The translations under genes and the position numbers were made by a program. The notes below the pieces were generated by a model. That model worked only from the letters and a program-made list of their open reading frames with translations, did not search any database and was not told the DNA's origin. Positions 1-7,243 of a DNA stretch of 10,746 nucleotides are shown one piece after another. Positions within the stretch are counted from its first letter, which is position 1. Every line of letters begins with the position of its first letter. The stretch is from Bacillota bacterium (lineage in GTDB: Bacteria > Bacillota > Clostridia > Oscillospirales > Acutalibacteraceae), in the NCBI GenBank assembly GCA_029007015.1, contig JAQXHB010000083.1, positions 1 through 10,746 of the forward strand. Direction: 5' to 3'.

Positions 1-1
1 C

Positions 2-655
2 ACCGACTATGAAATGGCAGGTCATCTGCAGGGTGAAATGGTCGGCAAATATCTCGTAGAAAACTTTGACAAGGTTGACCTTAACGGCGACGGCAAAATC
101 AGTTACGTAATGTTCAAGGGTCAAGAGGGCAATATGGAGGCTATCGCCCGTACGCAGTACGGCGTTGAGGATGCAGATAAGGTTCTCACAGAAGCCGGAA
201 AGGCTAAGCTTGAATTCTATGATGCTAAAAACTCCAATAAATACCTTGTTGACCAGACAGGCGGATGGTCATCAGCAGCCGCTACCGATTATATGAACAC
301 TATTCTTTCGCAGTACAGCGAAGCTAACAAGAACATGGTAGAACTGGTTATTGCCAACAATGACGAAATGGCTTTAGGTGCAGTTTCTGCACTCCAGACC
401 GCCGGCTACAACAAGGACGGCGCAAAGGTTATCCCCGTATTCGGCGTTGACGCTACCGACGCTGCTAAAGACGCTATCGGCAAGGGCGCTATGATTGGTA
501 CAGTTAAGCAGGATGCCGACGGTATGGCAAGTGCTATTACCACTATCGGTCAGAACTACATAAACGGTAAAGAAGTATTTGACAATATCGACAGCGAAAA
601 TGTTGTAGGAACTTGGAGAGTAAACATTCCTTACGGCGTATACACCGGCAAATAA
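2..655 (+). CDS. mglB: Galactose/glucose-type ABC transporter binding protein MglB (3' part)
   Basis: Extracytoplasmic sugar-binding protein that delivers galactose/glucose-type sugars to the MglAC importer. The frame is open to the left edge, so the signal peptide and roughly the first third are missing; about 217 codons remain. Residues below count from the ATG at 14. An EF-hand-like calcium loop typical of MglB is present (DLNGDGKIS, 22-30), with the matching glutamate E110 before the VIANND motif (112-117). Other MglB landmarks are ART (45-47, equivalent of E. coli R158), W85 (W183) and FGVDA (143-147, D236). By eye, three E. coli sugar contacts differ: H152 is N40, D154 is E42 and N256 is Q166, so the exact sugar is uncertain. 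The gene is followed by a hairpin and then mglA, in operon order BAC. Family assignment is firm; substrate is inferred. Confidence 0.93.
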   Translation, partial: TDYEMAGHLQGEMVGKYLVENFDKVDLNGDGKISYVMFKGQEGNMEAIARTQYGVEDADKVLTEAGKAKLEFYDAKNSNKYLVDQTGGWSSAAATDYMNTILSQYSEANKNMVELVIANNDEMALGAVSALQTAGYNKDGAKVIPVFGVDATDAAKDAIGKGAMIGTVKQDADGMASAITTIGQNYINGKEVFDNIDSENVVGTWRVNIPYGVYTGK

Positions 656-675
656 TTTAACACACATTAACCTGA

Positions 676-700
676 GGGGCAGCCTTAAAAGGGCTGCCCC
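676..700 (+). promoter_or_regulatory. Intercistronic hairpin between mglB and mglA
   Basis: A perfect 9-bp GC-rich stem (GGGGCAGCC at 676-684, GGCTGCCCC at 692-700) with a 7-nt loop lies 20 nt after the mglB stop and 38 nt before the mglA start. No run of T follows, so it is not a good intrinsic terminator. Hairpins in this position are known in binding-protein-dependent operons, where they protect the upstream message and let the binding protein be made in excess over the membrane components. That role is inferred here from position and structure. Confidence 0.75.
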
Positions 701-738
701 GAATGGAATTAACTTAAACGGACAGGGGACGAGTTCTT

Positions 739-2283
739 ATGAGCAATAACGAAACAATTAACGATAACGTCCGTGAAAACGCAGACGAGCCCGTTCTCCT
801 TCGAATGGAGAATATAGAAAAATCCTTCCCGGGAGTAAAAGCACTTGACAATGTAAGTCTTACGGTCAAGGCCGGTACAGTTCACGCACTGATGGGCGAA
901 AACGGTGCGGGAAAATCTACCCTCATGAAGTGCCTTTTCGGTGTTTATGCAAAGGACAGCGGTAAAATTTACCTGGAGGGTAAGGAAATAAATTTTAAAA
1001 ACTCTAAGGAAGCTCTTGAAAACGGCGTAGCAATGGTGCATCAAGAGTTAAATCAGGCGCTTAAGCGCAATGTTATGGACAATATGTGGTTGGGGCGTTT
1101 TCCGACAGTCGCCAGGGGAGTGCCAATTACCAGTGAGCAGAAAATGTATAAGGCGACTAAGGAAATATTTGAAAAACTTGAAATCAATGTTGACCCCAAA
1201 ACAGTGATGAGCCGCATGCCTGTTTCCCAGAGGCAGATGGTGGAAATCGCAAAAGCTGTTTCGTATAATTCAAAGGTTATCGTATTTGACGAGCCGACCT
1301 CCTCACTTACAGAGGAAGAGGTTGAGCACCTTTTCAAAATTATTAACATGCTTCGCGATCAAGGTTGCGGAATAATTTATATTTCCCATAAAATGGCAGA
1401 AATTCTTCGTATTTCAGACGAAGTTACGATAATGCGCGATGGCAAATGGATTGCCACCGAGCAGGCAAAGAACCTGACCACCGATGATATAATCAAACTT
1501 ATGGTGGGAAGAGAACTTACCAATCTTTACCCGCCGAAAACCAACGAAATCGGTGATGTTCTGCTTGATGTCAAGAATCTCTCCGCTGAGTATTCTAAAC
1601 TGCGCGATGTCTCATTCAGTGCGCGTAAAGGCGAGATTTTAGGGGTAGCGGGACTTGACGGTTCGGGAAGAACGGAGTTGCTTGAAAACATATTCGGCGT
1701 GGCTACAAGGCGGAGCGGAAGTCTCACTCTTGACGGCAAACCGATACGCAACCGCAATTCCCGTGAATCTATTAAAAACGGATTTGCTCTGCTTACCGAG
1801 GAAAGACGGGCGACGGGTATTTTCGGAATACTTAATATCCGTGAAAACGCAACTGTTTCAAGTCTTAAAAAGTGCAAGGCAGGACCTTTTTTGAGCAAGA
1901 AAAAAATGAAGAAAAACACCGAATGGTGTATTAATTCAATGCATGTTAAAACGCCTAATCAGGAAACCAAAATCCGTTCTCTTTCGGGCGGAAATCAGCA
2001 GAAGGTTATTCTTGGTAGGTGGTTGCTTACAGACCCGACAGTTTTGTTACTTGACGAGCCTACAAGAGGTATTGATGTTGGCGCAAAATATGAAATTTAC
2101 GAGTTGATAATCGACCTTGCCGCACGAGGAAAGACGGTTATAATGGTATCTTCTGAAATGCCTGAACTTTTGGGTGTGTGCGACAGGATACTTGTAATGT
2201 CCGGCGGTAGACTTGCAGGTGAAGTGGACGCTAAAAATACCACTCAAGAAGAAATTATGGCACTTGCCGCCAAATTTGCGTAA
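739..2283 (+). CDS. mglA: Galactose/methyl galactoside import ATP-binding protein MglA
   Basis: Cytoplasmic double-domain ATPase that powers sugar import with MglB and MglC. It is 514 aa, near the usual size of about 500. The N-terminal domain has Walker A GENGAGKST (53-61), a divergent signature VSQRQ (162-166), Walker B VIVFDEPTSSL (180-190) and switch histidine H217. The C-terminal domain has a degenerate Walker A (GLDGSGRTE, 305-313, lysine replaced by R311), a good signature LSGGNQQ (415-421) and Walker B VLLLDEPTRGID (435-446), but SSEMPE (471-476) where the switch histidine would be. This asymmetry, with one strong and one degenerate ATP site, is normal for Mgl/Rbs/Ara-type sugar ATPases. 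The ATG at 739 is preceded by AGGGGAC at 724-730. The stop at 2281-2283 sits immediately before the mglC ribosome binding site. Confidence 0.96.
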   Translation: MSNNETINDNVRENADEPVLLRMENIEKSFPGVKALDNVSLTVKAGTVHALMGENGAGKSTLMKCLFGVYAKDSGKIYLEGKEINFKNSKEALENGVAMVHQELNQALKRNVMDNMWLGRFPTVARGVPITSEQKMYKATKEIFEKLEINVDPKTVMSRMPVSQRQMVEIAKAVSYNSKVIVFDEPTSSLTEEEVEHLFKIINMLRDQGCGIIYISHKMAEILRISDEVTIMRDGKWIATEQAKNLTTDDIIKLMVGRELTNLYPPKTNEIGDVLLDVKNLSAEYSKLRDVSFSARKGEILGVAGLDGSGRTELLENIFGVATRRSGSLTLDGKPIRNRNSRESIKNGFALLTEERRATGIFGILNIRENATVSSLKKCKAGPFLSKKKMKKNTEWCINSMHVKTPNQETKIRSLSGGNQQKVILGRWLLTDPTVLLLDEPTRGIDVGAKYEIYELIIDLAARGKTVIMVSSEMPELLGVCDRILVMSGGRLAGEVDAKNTTQEEIMALAAKFA

Positions 2284-2298
2284 ATGGAGGAACAAAAT

Positions 2299-3384
2299 AT
2301 GTCAGTTGATAATATTAAAAGAAAAGGGCGCATAAATGCCAATATCAACGATTTTATGTCAAAATCGGGTGCGGATAAACGCAGAGCAATAAGCGACCTT
2401 TTGTTCAACAACGCTATGTATATAATCATTGTGTTAGCAATAATCTACATAGCAATTCGAGTTCCGGCGTTCCTGTCGGTTTCATCAATAGTAAACATTA
2501 TATCATTAACTGCCGCAAAACTTCCAATAGCACTCGGTATTGGCGGTGCTATTGTGCTTACGGGAACCGATATTTCGGCTGGCAGATGCGTAGGTTTGAC
2601 TGCTTGTATAGCGGCGTCACTTTTGCAGATGACGGGCTATGCTAACAAGATATTTCCTAATTTGGCTGTTGTGCCGCTTTGGTTAGTGTTACTTATAGTC
2701 ATAGCGGTTGGTGCCGCTATTGGTTTTGTAAACGGTTTCTTTGTTGCTAAGTTTAAGTTGCATCCGTTTATCGTAACACTTTCAACTCAACTGATTGTTT
2801 TCGGTTTGGTGCTGATGTATTTGATGCTCGGCGGAAACAACGGTCAGACCCTTTCGGGACTCGACGAATCCTATCTTAGTTTTGTTCGCGGAACGCTCTT
2901 TACAATCGGCGGTGTAGCCGTTCCCAAATATGTGCTTTATGCAGTAATTCTTACCGGGATTATGTGGGTTATCTGGAATAAGACCAAGTTCGGTAAAAAT
3001 ATGTTTGCAGTCGGTTCAAACGAAGAAGCCGCAAATGTTTCGGGTGTAAATGTATTTTGGACAATCGTTTTGGTATTCGTACTTGCAGGTGCTATGTACG
3101 GTATCACAGGATTTATTGAAGGCGCCAGAATCGCTTCATGTTCTGCTAACACAGGCCTCAACTATGAATCAGACGCTATCGCAGCCTGCGTTATCGGCGG
3201 TGTTTCGTTTGTAGGCGGTACAGGTAAAATTAGCGGCATAGTTATAGGTGTATTCCTTTTACAGATAATATTTGTAGGTCTTAACTTCCTTTCGGTTGAC
3301 GCGAATATGCTTTATGTTATCAAGGGCCTTATAATCCTTGTTGCCTGCTCAATTGATATGCGTAAATATCTTGCACGTAAATAA
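2299..3384 (+). CDS. mglC: Galactose/methyl galactoside ABC transporter permease MglC
   Basis: Inner-membrane permease of the sugar importer (BPD_transp_2 / RbsC-XylH family), 361 aa against about 336 in E. coli; the extra length is a basic cytoplasmic N-terminus of about 35 residues. The core is strongly hydrophobic with about eight to ten membrane segments, starting near residue 37. The conserved GTDISAGR stretch (89-96) matches the MglC signature, and the GSNEEAANVSGV segment (239-250) fits the cytoplasmic loop that contacts the ATPase. I chose the ATG at 2299 rather than the in-frame ATG at 2284, because GGAGGA at 2286-2291 sits 7 nt upstream of 2299 while the 2284 codon overlaps that site and touches the mglA stop. 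It forms a tight operon with mglA and the small gene downstream. Confidence 0.95.
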   Translation: MSVDNIKRKGRINANINDFMSKSGADKRRAISDLLFNNAMYIIIVLAIIYIAIRVPAFLSVSSIVNIISLTAAKLPIALGIGGAIVLTGTDISAGRCVGLTACIAASLLQMTGYANKIFPNLAVVPLWLVLLIVIAVGAAIGFVNGFFVAKFKLHPFIVTLSTQLIVFGLVLMYLMLGGNNGQTLSGLDESYLSFVRGTLFTIGGVAVPKYVLYAVILTGIMWVIWNKTKFGKNMFAVGSNEEAANVSGVNVFWTIVLVFVLAGAMYGITGFIEGARIASCSANTGLNYESDAIAACVIGGVSFVGGTGKISGIVIGVFLLQIIFVGLNFLSVDANMLYVIKGLIILVACSIDMRKYLARK

Positions 3385-3412
3385 TTTATAAATATCAAAG
3401 GCGGTGAATGCC

Positions 3413-3778
3413 ATGGAAAACGAAAAGAATACCGATAAACAGGGTAAAACAGGCGGTTTGTATGCAAAGGTTAATATGTCTCTTAAAACAGCAAATATCA
3501 TGGTTACGGTATTTATCGTTTTGCTTGTCGCGGCGACAGTATTCATCGTAAGTCACAGCGGATTCACCGTAAAATTTGATACAGACGGCGGTTCGCATAT
3601 CGAAAGCGTTAAGGTTATGCATTCACAAACCGTGGATATTGAAGAAGAACCTATTAAAGAGGGGTATATATTCACAGGTTGGTATACCGACCGTGACTGC
3701 ACTGAAATCTTTGATATTAAAACTGATACTGTTATGAACAGCATGACTTTATATGCGGGCTGGGAAAAGGCTAAATAA
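3413..3778 (+). CDS. Small membrane-anchored protein with one InlB B-type (Listeria-Bacteroides) repeat
   Basis: A 121-residue protein of unknown function. A lysine-rich N-terminus (1-27) is followed by one hydrophobic segment (about 29-46), then an outside domain of about 70 residues. That domain matches the Listeria-Bacteroides repeat pattern (Flg_new/InlB B-repeat): FDTDGG (55-60), EEPIKEGYIFTGWYTD (78-93) and LYAGW (113-117). Charge distribution predicts the repeat is extracytoplasmic. There is no LPXTG or lipobox. The ATG at 3413 follows AAGGCGGTGA (3398-3407), one base from a perfect ribosome binding site; a GTG at 3404 lies inside that site and is unlikely to be the start. It lies 28 nt after mglC and before a terminator, so it is the last gene of the importer operon. 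These repeats usually occur in large adhesins; a lone one with a transporter could be a structural or sensory accessory, but that is speculation. Confidence 0.85.
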   Translation: MENEKNTDKQGKTGGLYAKVNMSLKTANIMVTVFIVLLVAATVFIVSHSGFTVKFDTDGGSHIESVKVMHSQTVDIEEEPIKEGYIFTGWYTDRDCTEIFDIKTDTVMNSMTLYAGWEKAK

Positions 3779-3785
3779 CAGACTT

Positions 3786-3814
3786 AAGGCGCTCGGATAA
3801 CCGAGCGCCTTTTT
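3786..3814 (+). terminator. Intrinsic terminator of the mgl operon
   Basis: An 11-bp perfect stem (AAGGCGCTCGG at 3786-3796, CCGAGCGCCTT at 3801-3811) with a 4-nt ATAA loop ends in five T residues (3810-3814). It starts 8 nt after the stop codon of the small B-repeat gene and separates the importer operon from the regulatory operon. Confidence 0.93.
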
Positions 3815-3830
3815 GGCAAATAAATACGGT

Positions 3831-3859
3831 TTGCACTTTACATTGTTTGATGATATAAT
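3831..3859 (+). promoter_or_regulatory. Sigma-A promoter of the sensor-regulator operon
   Basis: TTGCAC (3831-3836) and a perfect TATAAT (3854-3859) are separated by 17 bp, the optimal spacing. Transcription would start near 3866, leaving a leader of about 40 nt before the GTG start at 3906. An inverted repeat ATGAT-ATA-ATCAT (3850-3862) overlaps the -10 box and could be a protein-binding site. Confidence 0.8.
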
Positions 3860-3880
3860 CATTTTGATGATATAATAATT
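3847..3880 (+). repeat. 17-bp tandem repeat duplicating the -10 region
   Basis: TTGATGATATAATCATT (3847-3863) is followed directly by TTGATGATATAATAATT (3864-3880), identical at 16 of 17 positions. Each unit carries a perfect TATAAT (3854-3859 and 3871-3876). The TTGATG of the first unit lies 18 bp upstream of the second TATAAT and could serve as a weak -35, so the duplication may create two overlapping promoters or a two-site operator. Confidence 0.85.
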
Positions 3881-3905
3881 ATTATAAATACAAGGGGAAA
3901 CTTCT

Positions 3906-5501
3906 GTGAAATATACCGTACTTGTGGTGGATGACGAGCATGACCAGCGCCGGGCGCTTATTGAGCATGTGGATTGGGCTTCTGCGAATTTTGAAGTTAT
4001 AGGCGAAGCGGAAAACGGCGTCGAGGCAATTGAGTTGCTTGAAATTCTTGAACCTGATTTGATTCTAACAGATATTAAAATGCCGATGATTACGGGGTTG
4101 GAACTTGCGGCAAGGGTTAGGGAAATAAGACCTGCTACACAGGTAGTAATCCTAAGCGGATATGACAGTTTTGAATATGCTCAAACCGCTATCAATTATA
4201 ATATTATAAGTTATCTTCTAAAGCCGATTTCTCCTGCTGAAATGACAAGGGAACTTTTCAAAATTCACAGTCGTATGGATGAGCGGTTTTCGGTGGTTTC
4301 CAAGGAGCAGAATATCGGAACCAAAGAACGGCTTCGTGAACTTTCGGTAGATAATTTTTTGCTTCCGTTAATGCTTGGCAGTAATGAGGAGCAACCCGAT
4401 GACAGCGAATTATTTAACACCGCAAAGGCGCTTGGAATAATCAAAGAGGACTGTGTTAATCCCAGATTTTGCGTTTTGGTTACAAAGTTTAAGAACGCGG
4501 ACGGGATAACAAAAACCGAAAAATCTCATGCCGAATTTTTGGATTCAGTCTTTGCGAGATATATTGACTCGGAAAGTTTTATTGTTTACGGTAGGGCAGT
4601 AACCTTTGCAGTAATAACGGGCGATGGTGAACTTTCAAATATTTTAGAGTTGCCATTGCTTGAAATCGTGCAAACGACAAAGAGGATGTTAAATGAAACC
4701 TGCACAATAGGTGTAAGCCGCGAATTTTCATTTCTTTCGGAATGTTCGGGCGCGTATTTTCAGGCGATAGCCGCAAGGCGCTATACTTCGGACGGCGCGG
4801 GCGAGGTACGCTTTATCAATGACCAGGAAAGAAACAGCGAACTTGAAATCGACCGTGCGGAAAAATCCGCCTCAAAACTTGAACAGTTGTTAAAGGTGGG
4901 CGGCGATGACCAACTTGAGGATTTTATTAACGGGCTTTACGAAAGCAACACTCCAGAAAACGCAAGTCTGCTTGTTATGCAGATAATAGCGACGGTTTAC
5001 AGGGTTGTAAGTTCGGCTTCTCAAAGGCTGGAGGTTTCAGAACTTTTCTCCGCAAATCCGATTTTTGCGCGCATCACCTCACACGCCAGCGAAAGCGTAA
5101 TGAAAAACGAACTGATTGCTTTTTGCAGACAGGCGAGAAAACTGATATCCCATTCACAGAAGAGAGATACAGAGATTATTTGTGACCGAGCGCTTCAGAT
5201 TATTGACGAGCAGTATTCGGATGAGAACCTTTCGCTTACGGGCGTGAGCAATGAACTTTGTGTCAGCCCGAATTATCTAAGCGCACTGATTAAAAAACAC
5301 AAGAAAAAGAACTTTGTAACACTTCTTACCGAGCGGAGAATGAAAGCAGCGCACGAAATGCTTATATGCACCAATATGAAGGTGCTTGAAATATCCGAAA
5401 GGTGCGGATACAGCGACCAGCACTATTTCAGTTATTGCTTTAAAAGGTTTTACGGTGACTCGCCGAATAAAGTAAGAAGCGTTAACAGGAGTGAAGAATA
5501 A
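3906..5501 (+). CDS. YesN-type response regulator (receiver plus AraC-family DNA-binding domain)
   Basis: Cytoplasmic transcription regulator, 531 aa. The receiver domain (about 3-120) has acidic residues D9 and D10, phospho-acceptor D56 in LILTDIKMP (52-60), S84 and K106. A middle region (about 140-410) has no motif I can name with confidence; its position fits the degenerate GGDEF-like domain found in many YesN proteins. The C-terminal AraC-type domain (about 424-528) shows two helix-turn-helix units, around 442-462 (NLSLTGVSNELCVSPNYLSA) and 491-513, ending in the family-typical CFKRFYGDSPNKVR. The GTG at 3906 has AAGGGGA (3892-3898) 7 nt upstream. The stop overlaps the kinase start (TAATG), implying translational coupling. 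It probably activates sugar-uptake genes, most likely the mgl operon, when phosphorylated by the adjacent kinase. Family is clear; target is inferred. Confidence 0.93.
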   Translation: MKYTVLVVDDEHDQRRALIEHVDWASANFEVIGEAENGVEAIELLEILEPDLILTDIKMPMITGLELAARVREIRPATQVVILSGYDSFEYAQTAINYNIISYLLKPISPAEMTRELFKIHSRMDERFSVVSKEQNIGTKERLRELSVDNFLLPLMLGSNEEQPDDSELFNTAKALGIIKEDCVNPRFCVLVTKFKNADGITKTEKSHAEFLDSVFARYIDSESFIVYGRAVTFAVITGDGELSNILELPLLEIVQTTKRMLNETCTIGVSREFSFLSECSGAYFQAIAARRYTSDGAGEVRFINDQERNSELEIDRAEKSASKLEQLLKVGGDDQLEDFINGLYESNTPENASLLVMQIIATVYRVVSSASQRLEVSELFSANPIFARITSHASESVMKNELIAFCRQARKLISHSQKRDTEIICDRALQIIDEQYSDENLSLTGVSNELCVSPNYLSALIKKHKKKNFVTLLTERRMKAAHEMLICTNMKVLEISERCGYSDQHYFSYCFKRFYGDSPNKVRSVNRSEE

Positions 5502-7243
5502 TGAGAATAAAACGCCGCAAAATTTCCTTGAGTCTGTCGGCGCTGAGTATTCTTTCAATTACGGCGGCTTGCGTTGTCGCAGTTTCGGTATGTATTGCGA
5601 TTTTTTCCGCAGTCTACAGTACCGCTCTTTTAAATGATGCAAAATTAAGTTCCGGGCAGGCGGTCGGACAGATTGCCCTTGCAGTTAACAACAACCTTGA
5701 TTCAATGCGTCAAAAACTTGAATTTATTGAAGAAACAGTAGCCGACTGTTCGGATAGCGAGGATTTTTGTAATAAAATTTCGGTAATAACCCGTATGCAA
5801 AAGGATATTTACGCGGTTACGGTTTACGGTGAAAATGGTGATATAATTGCCGCAACAAACGGCGATACCTCGCTTAAAAAACAAATTTATAAGGACCTTT
5901 CCTTTGACAAGTCACTTTTTGAATCGGCTGAGGGCTTTACGATTTCAAGTCCGCATGTCCAGACCGTTTTTGAAGGCGGATATCCATGGGTTATCACCTT
6001 TGCAGCTAAATCCGATACCCCTGTTTTAGGAAACGGTGTATATATTGCAATAGATTATGAATTTTCGGAAATCGCAAAATATATAGATAATGTCGGTATA
6101 GGAAGACATGGATATTGTTTTATAACCGACGGAGACGGTAATGTTATATATCATCCTCAACAACAGTTGCTTTTTTCGGGAATCAAGAGAGAAAACACCG
6201 ACTTTATCAAAGAACTTTCGGACGGGGTGCATTTTGATAAAAATGTGATATACGCCCTTACAACCACCCAAGACGGTCTTTGGAGGGTTGTGGGACTTAG
6301 TTTTACCGACGAACTGGCAGTGGAAAGAAAAACCCAGATTATTTTTAGTATTGCAATGTCGTTTTTATTCTGCGGTATAATCGCTTTGATCGTTTTAAGG
6401 ATATATTCCAAAATAGTAAACGCCCCCGTGCGTTCCCTTATTAAGGCTATGAAGTCTTTTGAAAATCAGGCGGAAAATTTCCGTTATACAGGCGGAAATG
6501 AATCGGTAGCCGAGCTTAGTATCATTTCCTCCACCTTTGAGCATATGGCAAAGACCATACAAAGTCTTGTGGAGCGCGTGCACAGAGAGGAAAAGGAACT
6601 TAGAAAAACCGAACTTAAGGCACTTCAAGCACAGATAAATCCGCATTTCCTTTATAATACTCTTGACTCAATTCAATGGATGTGCGAGCAGGGAAAAACT
6701 AAAGACGCGGCGGAGATGGTAAGAGCCTTGGCCCGTCTTTTCAGGATAAGTATAAGCCGCGGCAGAGAACTTATCACGATTAAGGAGGAACTTCAGCACG
6801 CTGAAAATTACCTGATTATACAAAGTTACCGCTATCTCAGTCAGTTTTCCTACTCGATAGACGCAAGCGATGAACTTATGGACTGCCTTTGCAATAAGAT
6901 TACAATTCAGCCGCTTATTGAAAATGCTATTTATCACGGTATTGACCGTATGGTGGACGAGGGCGAAATTAAAATCACGATAAATTCTGCTGAGGACGGA
7001 AGCAACGATATTTTAATCACCGTTTCGGATAATGGGGTCGGTATGACCAAAGAGCAATGCAGTAAAATACTGTCTAAAGACCGCAGTGACTCAGGCGGGA
7101 TTGGTGTTAAAAATGTTAACGACCGTCTTAAAATTTACTTTGGCGAAAAATATGGGCTGAGCATTAACAGTGAACTTGATGTGGGTACAACCGTGACTGT
7201 GCGTATTCCAAAAATAGATAAGGAGGCACAAAATGAGTTTTAA
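5501..7243 (+). CDS. YesM-type sensor histidine kinase with extracytoplasmic Cache-like domain
   Basis: Membrane sensor kinase, 580 aa, partner of the upstream regulator. After a basic N-terminus comes a first membrane segment (about 13-38), then an external domain (about 40-275) resembling dCache, including GYCFITDGDGNVIYHP (204-219). A second membrane segment (about 280-300) leads to a HAMP-like linker (about 300-360). The His_kinase domain carries LQAQINPHFLYNTLDS (375-390) with phospho-acceptor H382. The ATPase part has an N-box PLIENAIYHG (471-480), a G1 box SDNGVGM (509-515) and a G2 box GGIGVKNVNDRL (532-543). The ATG at 5501 shares its A with the upstream TAA; AGGAG lies at 5487-5491. 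The 3' end overlaps the next gene by 11 nt. The coupling to a binding-protein gene suggests that a sugar-loaded binding protein is read by the external domain (inference). Confidence 0.94.
   Translation: MRIKRRKISLSLSALSILSITAACVVAVSVCIAIFSAVYSTALLNDAKLSSGQAVGQIALAVNNNLDSMRQKLEFIEETVADCSDSEDFCNKISVITRMQKDIYAVTVYGENGDIIAATNGDTSLKKQIYKDLSFDKSLFESAEGFTISSPHVQTVFEGGYPWVITFAAKSDTPVLGNGVYIAIDYEFSEIAKYIDNVGIGRHGYCFITDGDGNVIYHPQQQLLFSGIKRENTDFIKELSDGVHFDKNVIYALTTTQDGLWRVVGLSFTDELAVERKTQIIFSIAMSFLFCGIIALIVLRIYSKIVNAPVRSLIKAMKSFENQAENFRYTGGNESVAELSIISSTFEHMAKTIQSLVERVHREEKELRKTELKALQAQINPHFLYNTLDSIQWMCEQGKTKDAAEMVRALARLFRISISRGRELITIKEELQHAENYLIIQSYRYLSQFSYSIDASDELMDCLCNKITIQPLIENAIYHGIDRMVDEGEIKITINSAEDGSNDILITVSDNGVGMTKEQCSKILSKDRSDSGGIGVKNVNDRLKIYFGEKYGLSINSELDVGTTVTVRIPKIDKEAQNEF

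Noticed and set aside
676..700. Hairpin after mglB as a rho-independent terminator
   Set aside because: No T run follows the stem, and mglA and mglC continue in the same direction as one operon.
2284..2298. Upstream ATG for mglC directly after the mglA stop
   Set aside because: It overlaps the GGAGGA site that correctly spaces the ATG at 2299.
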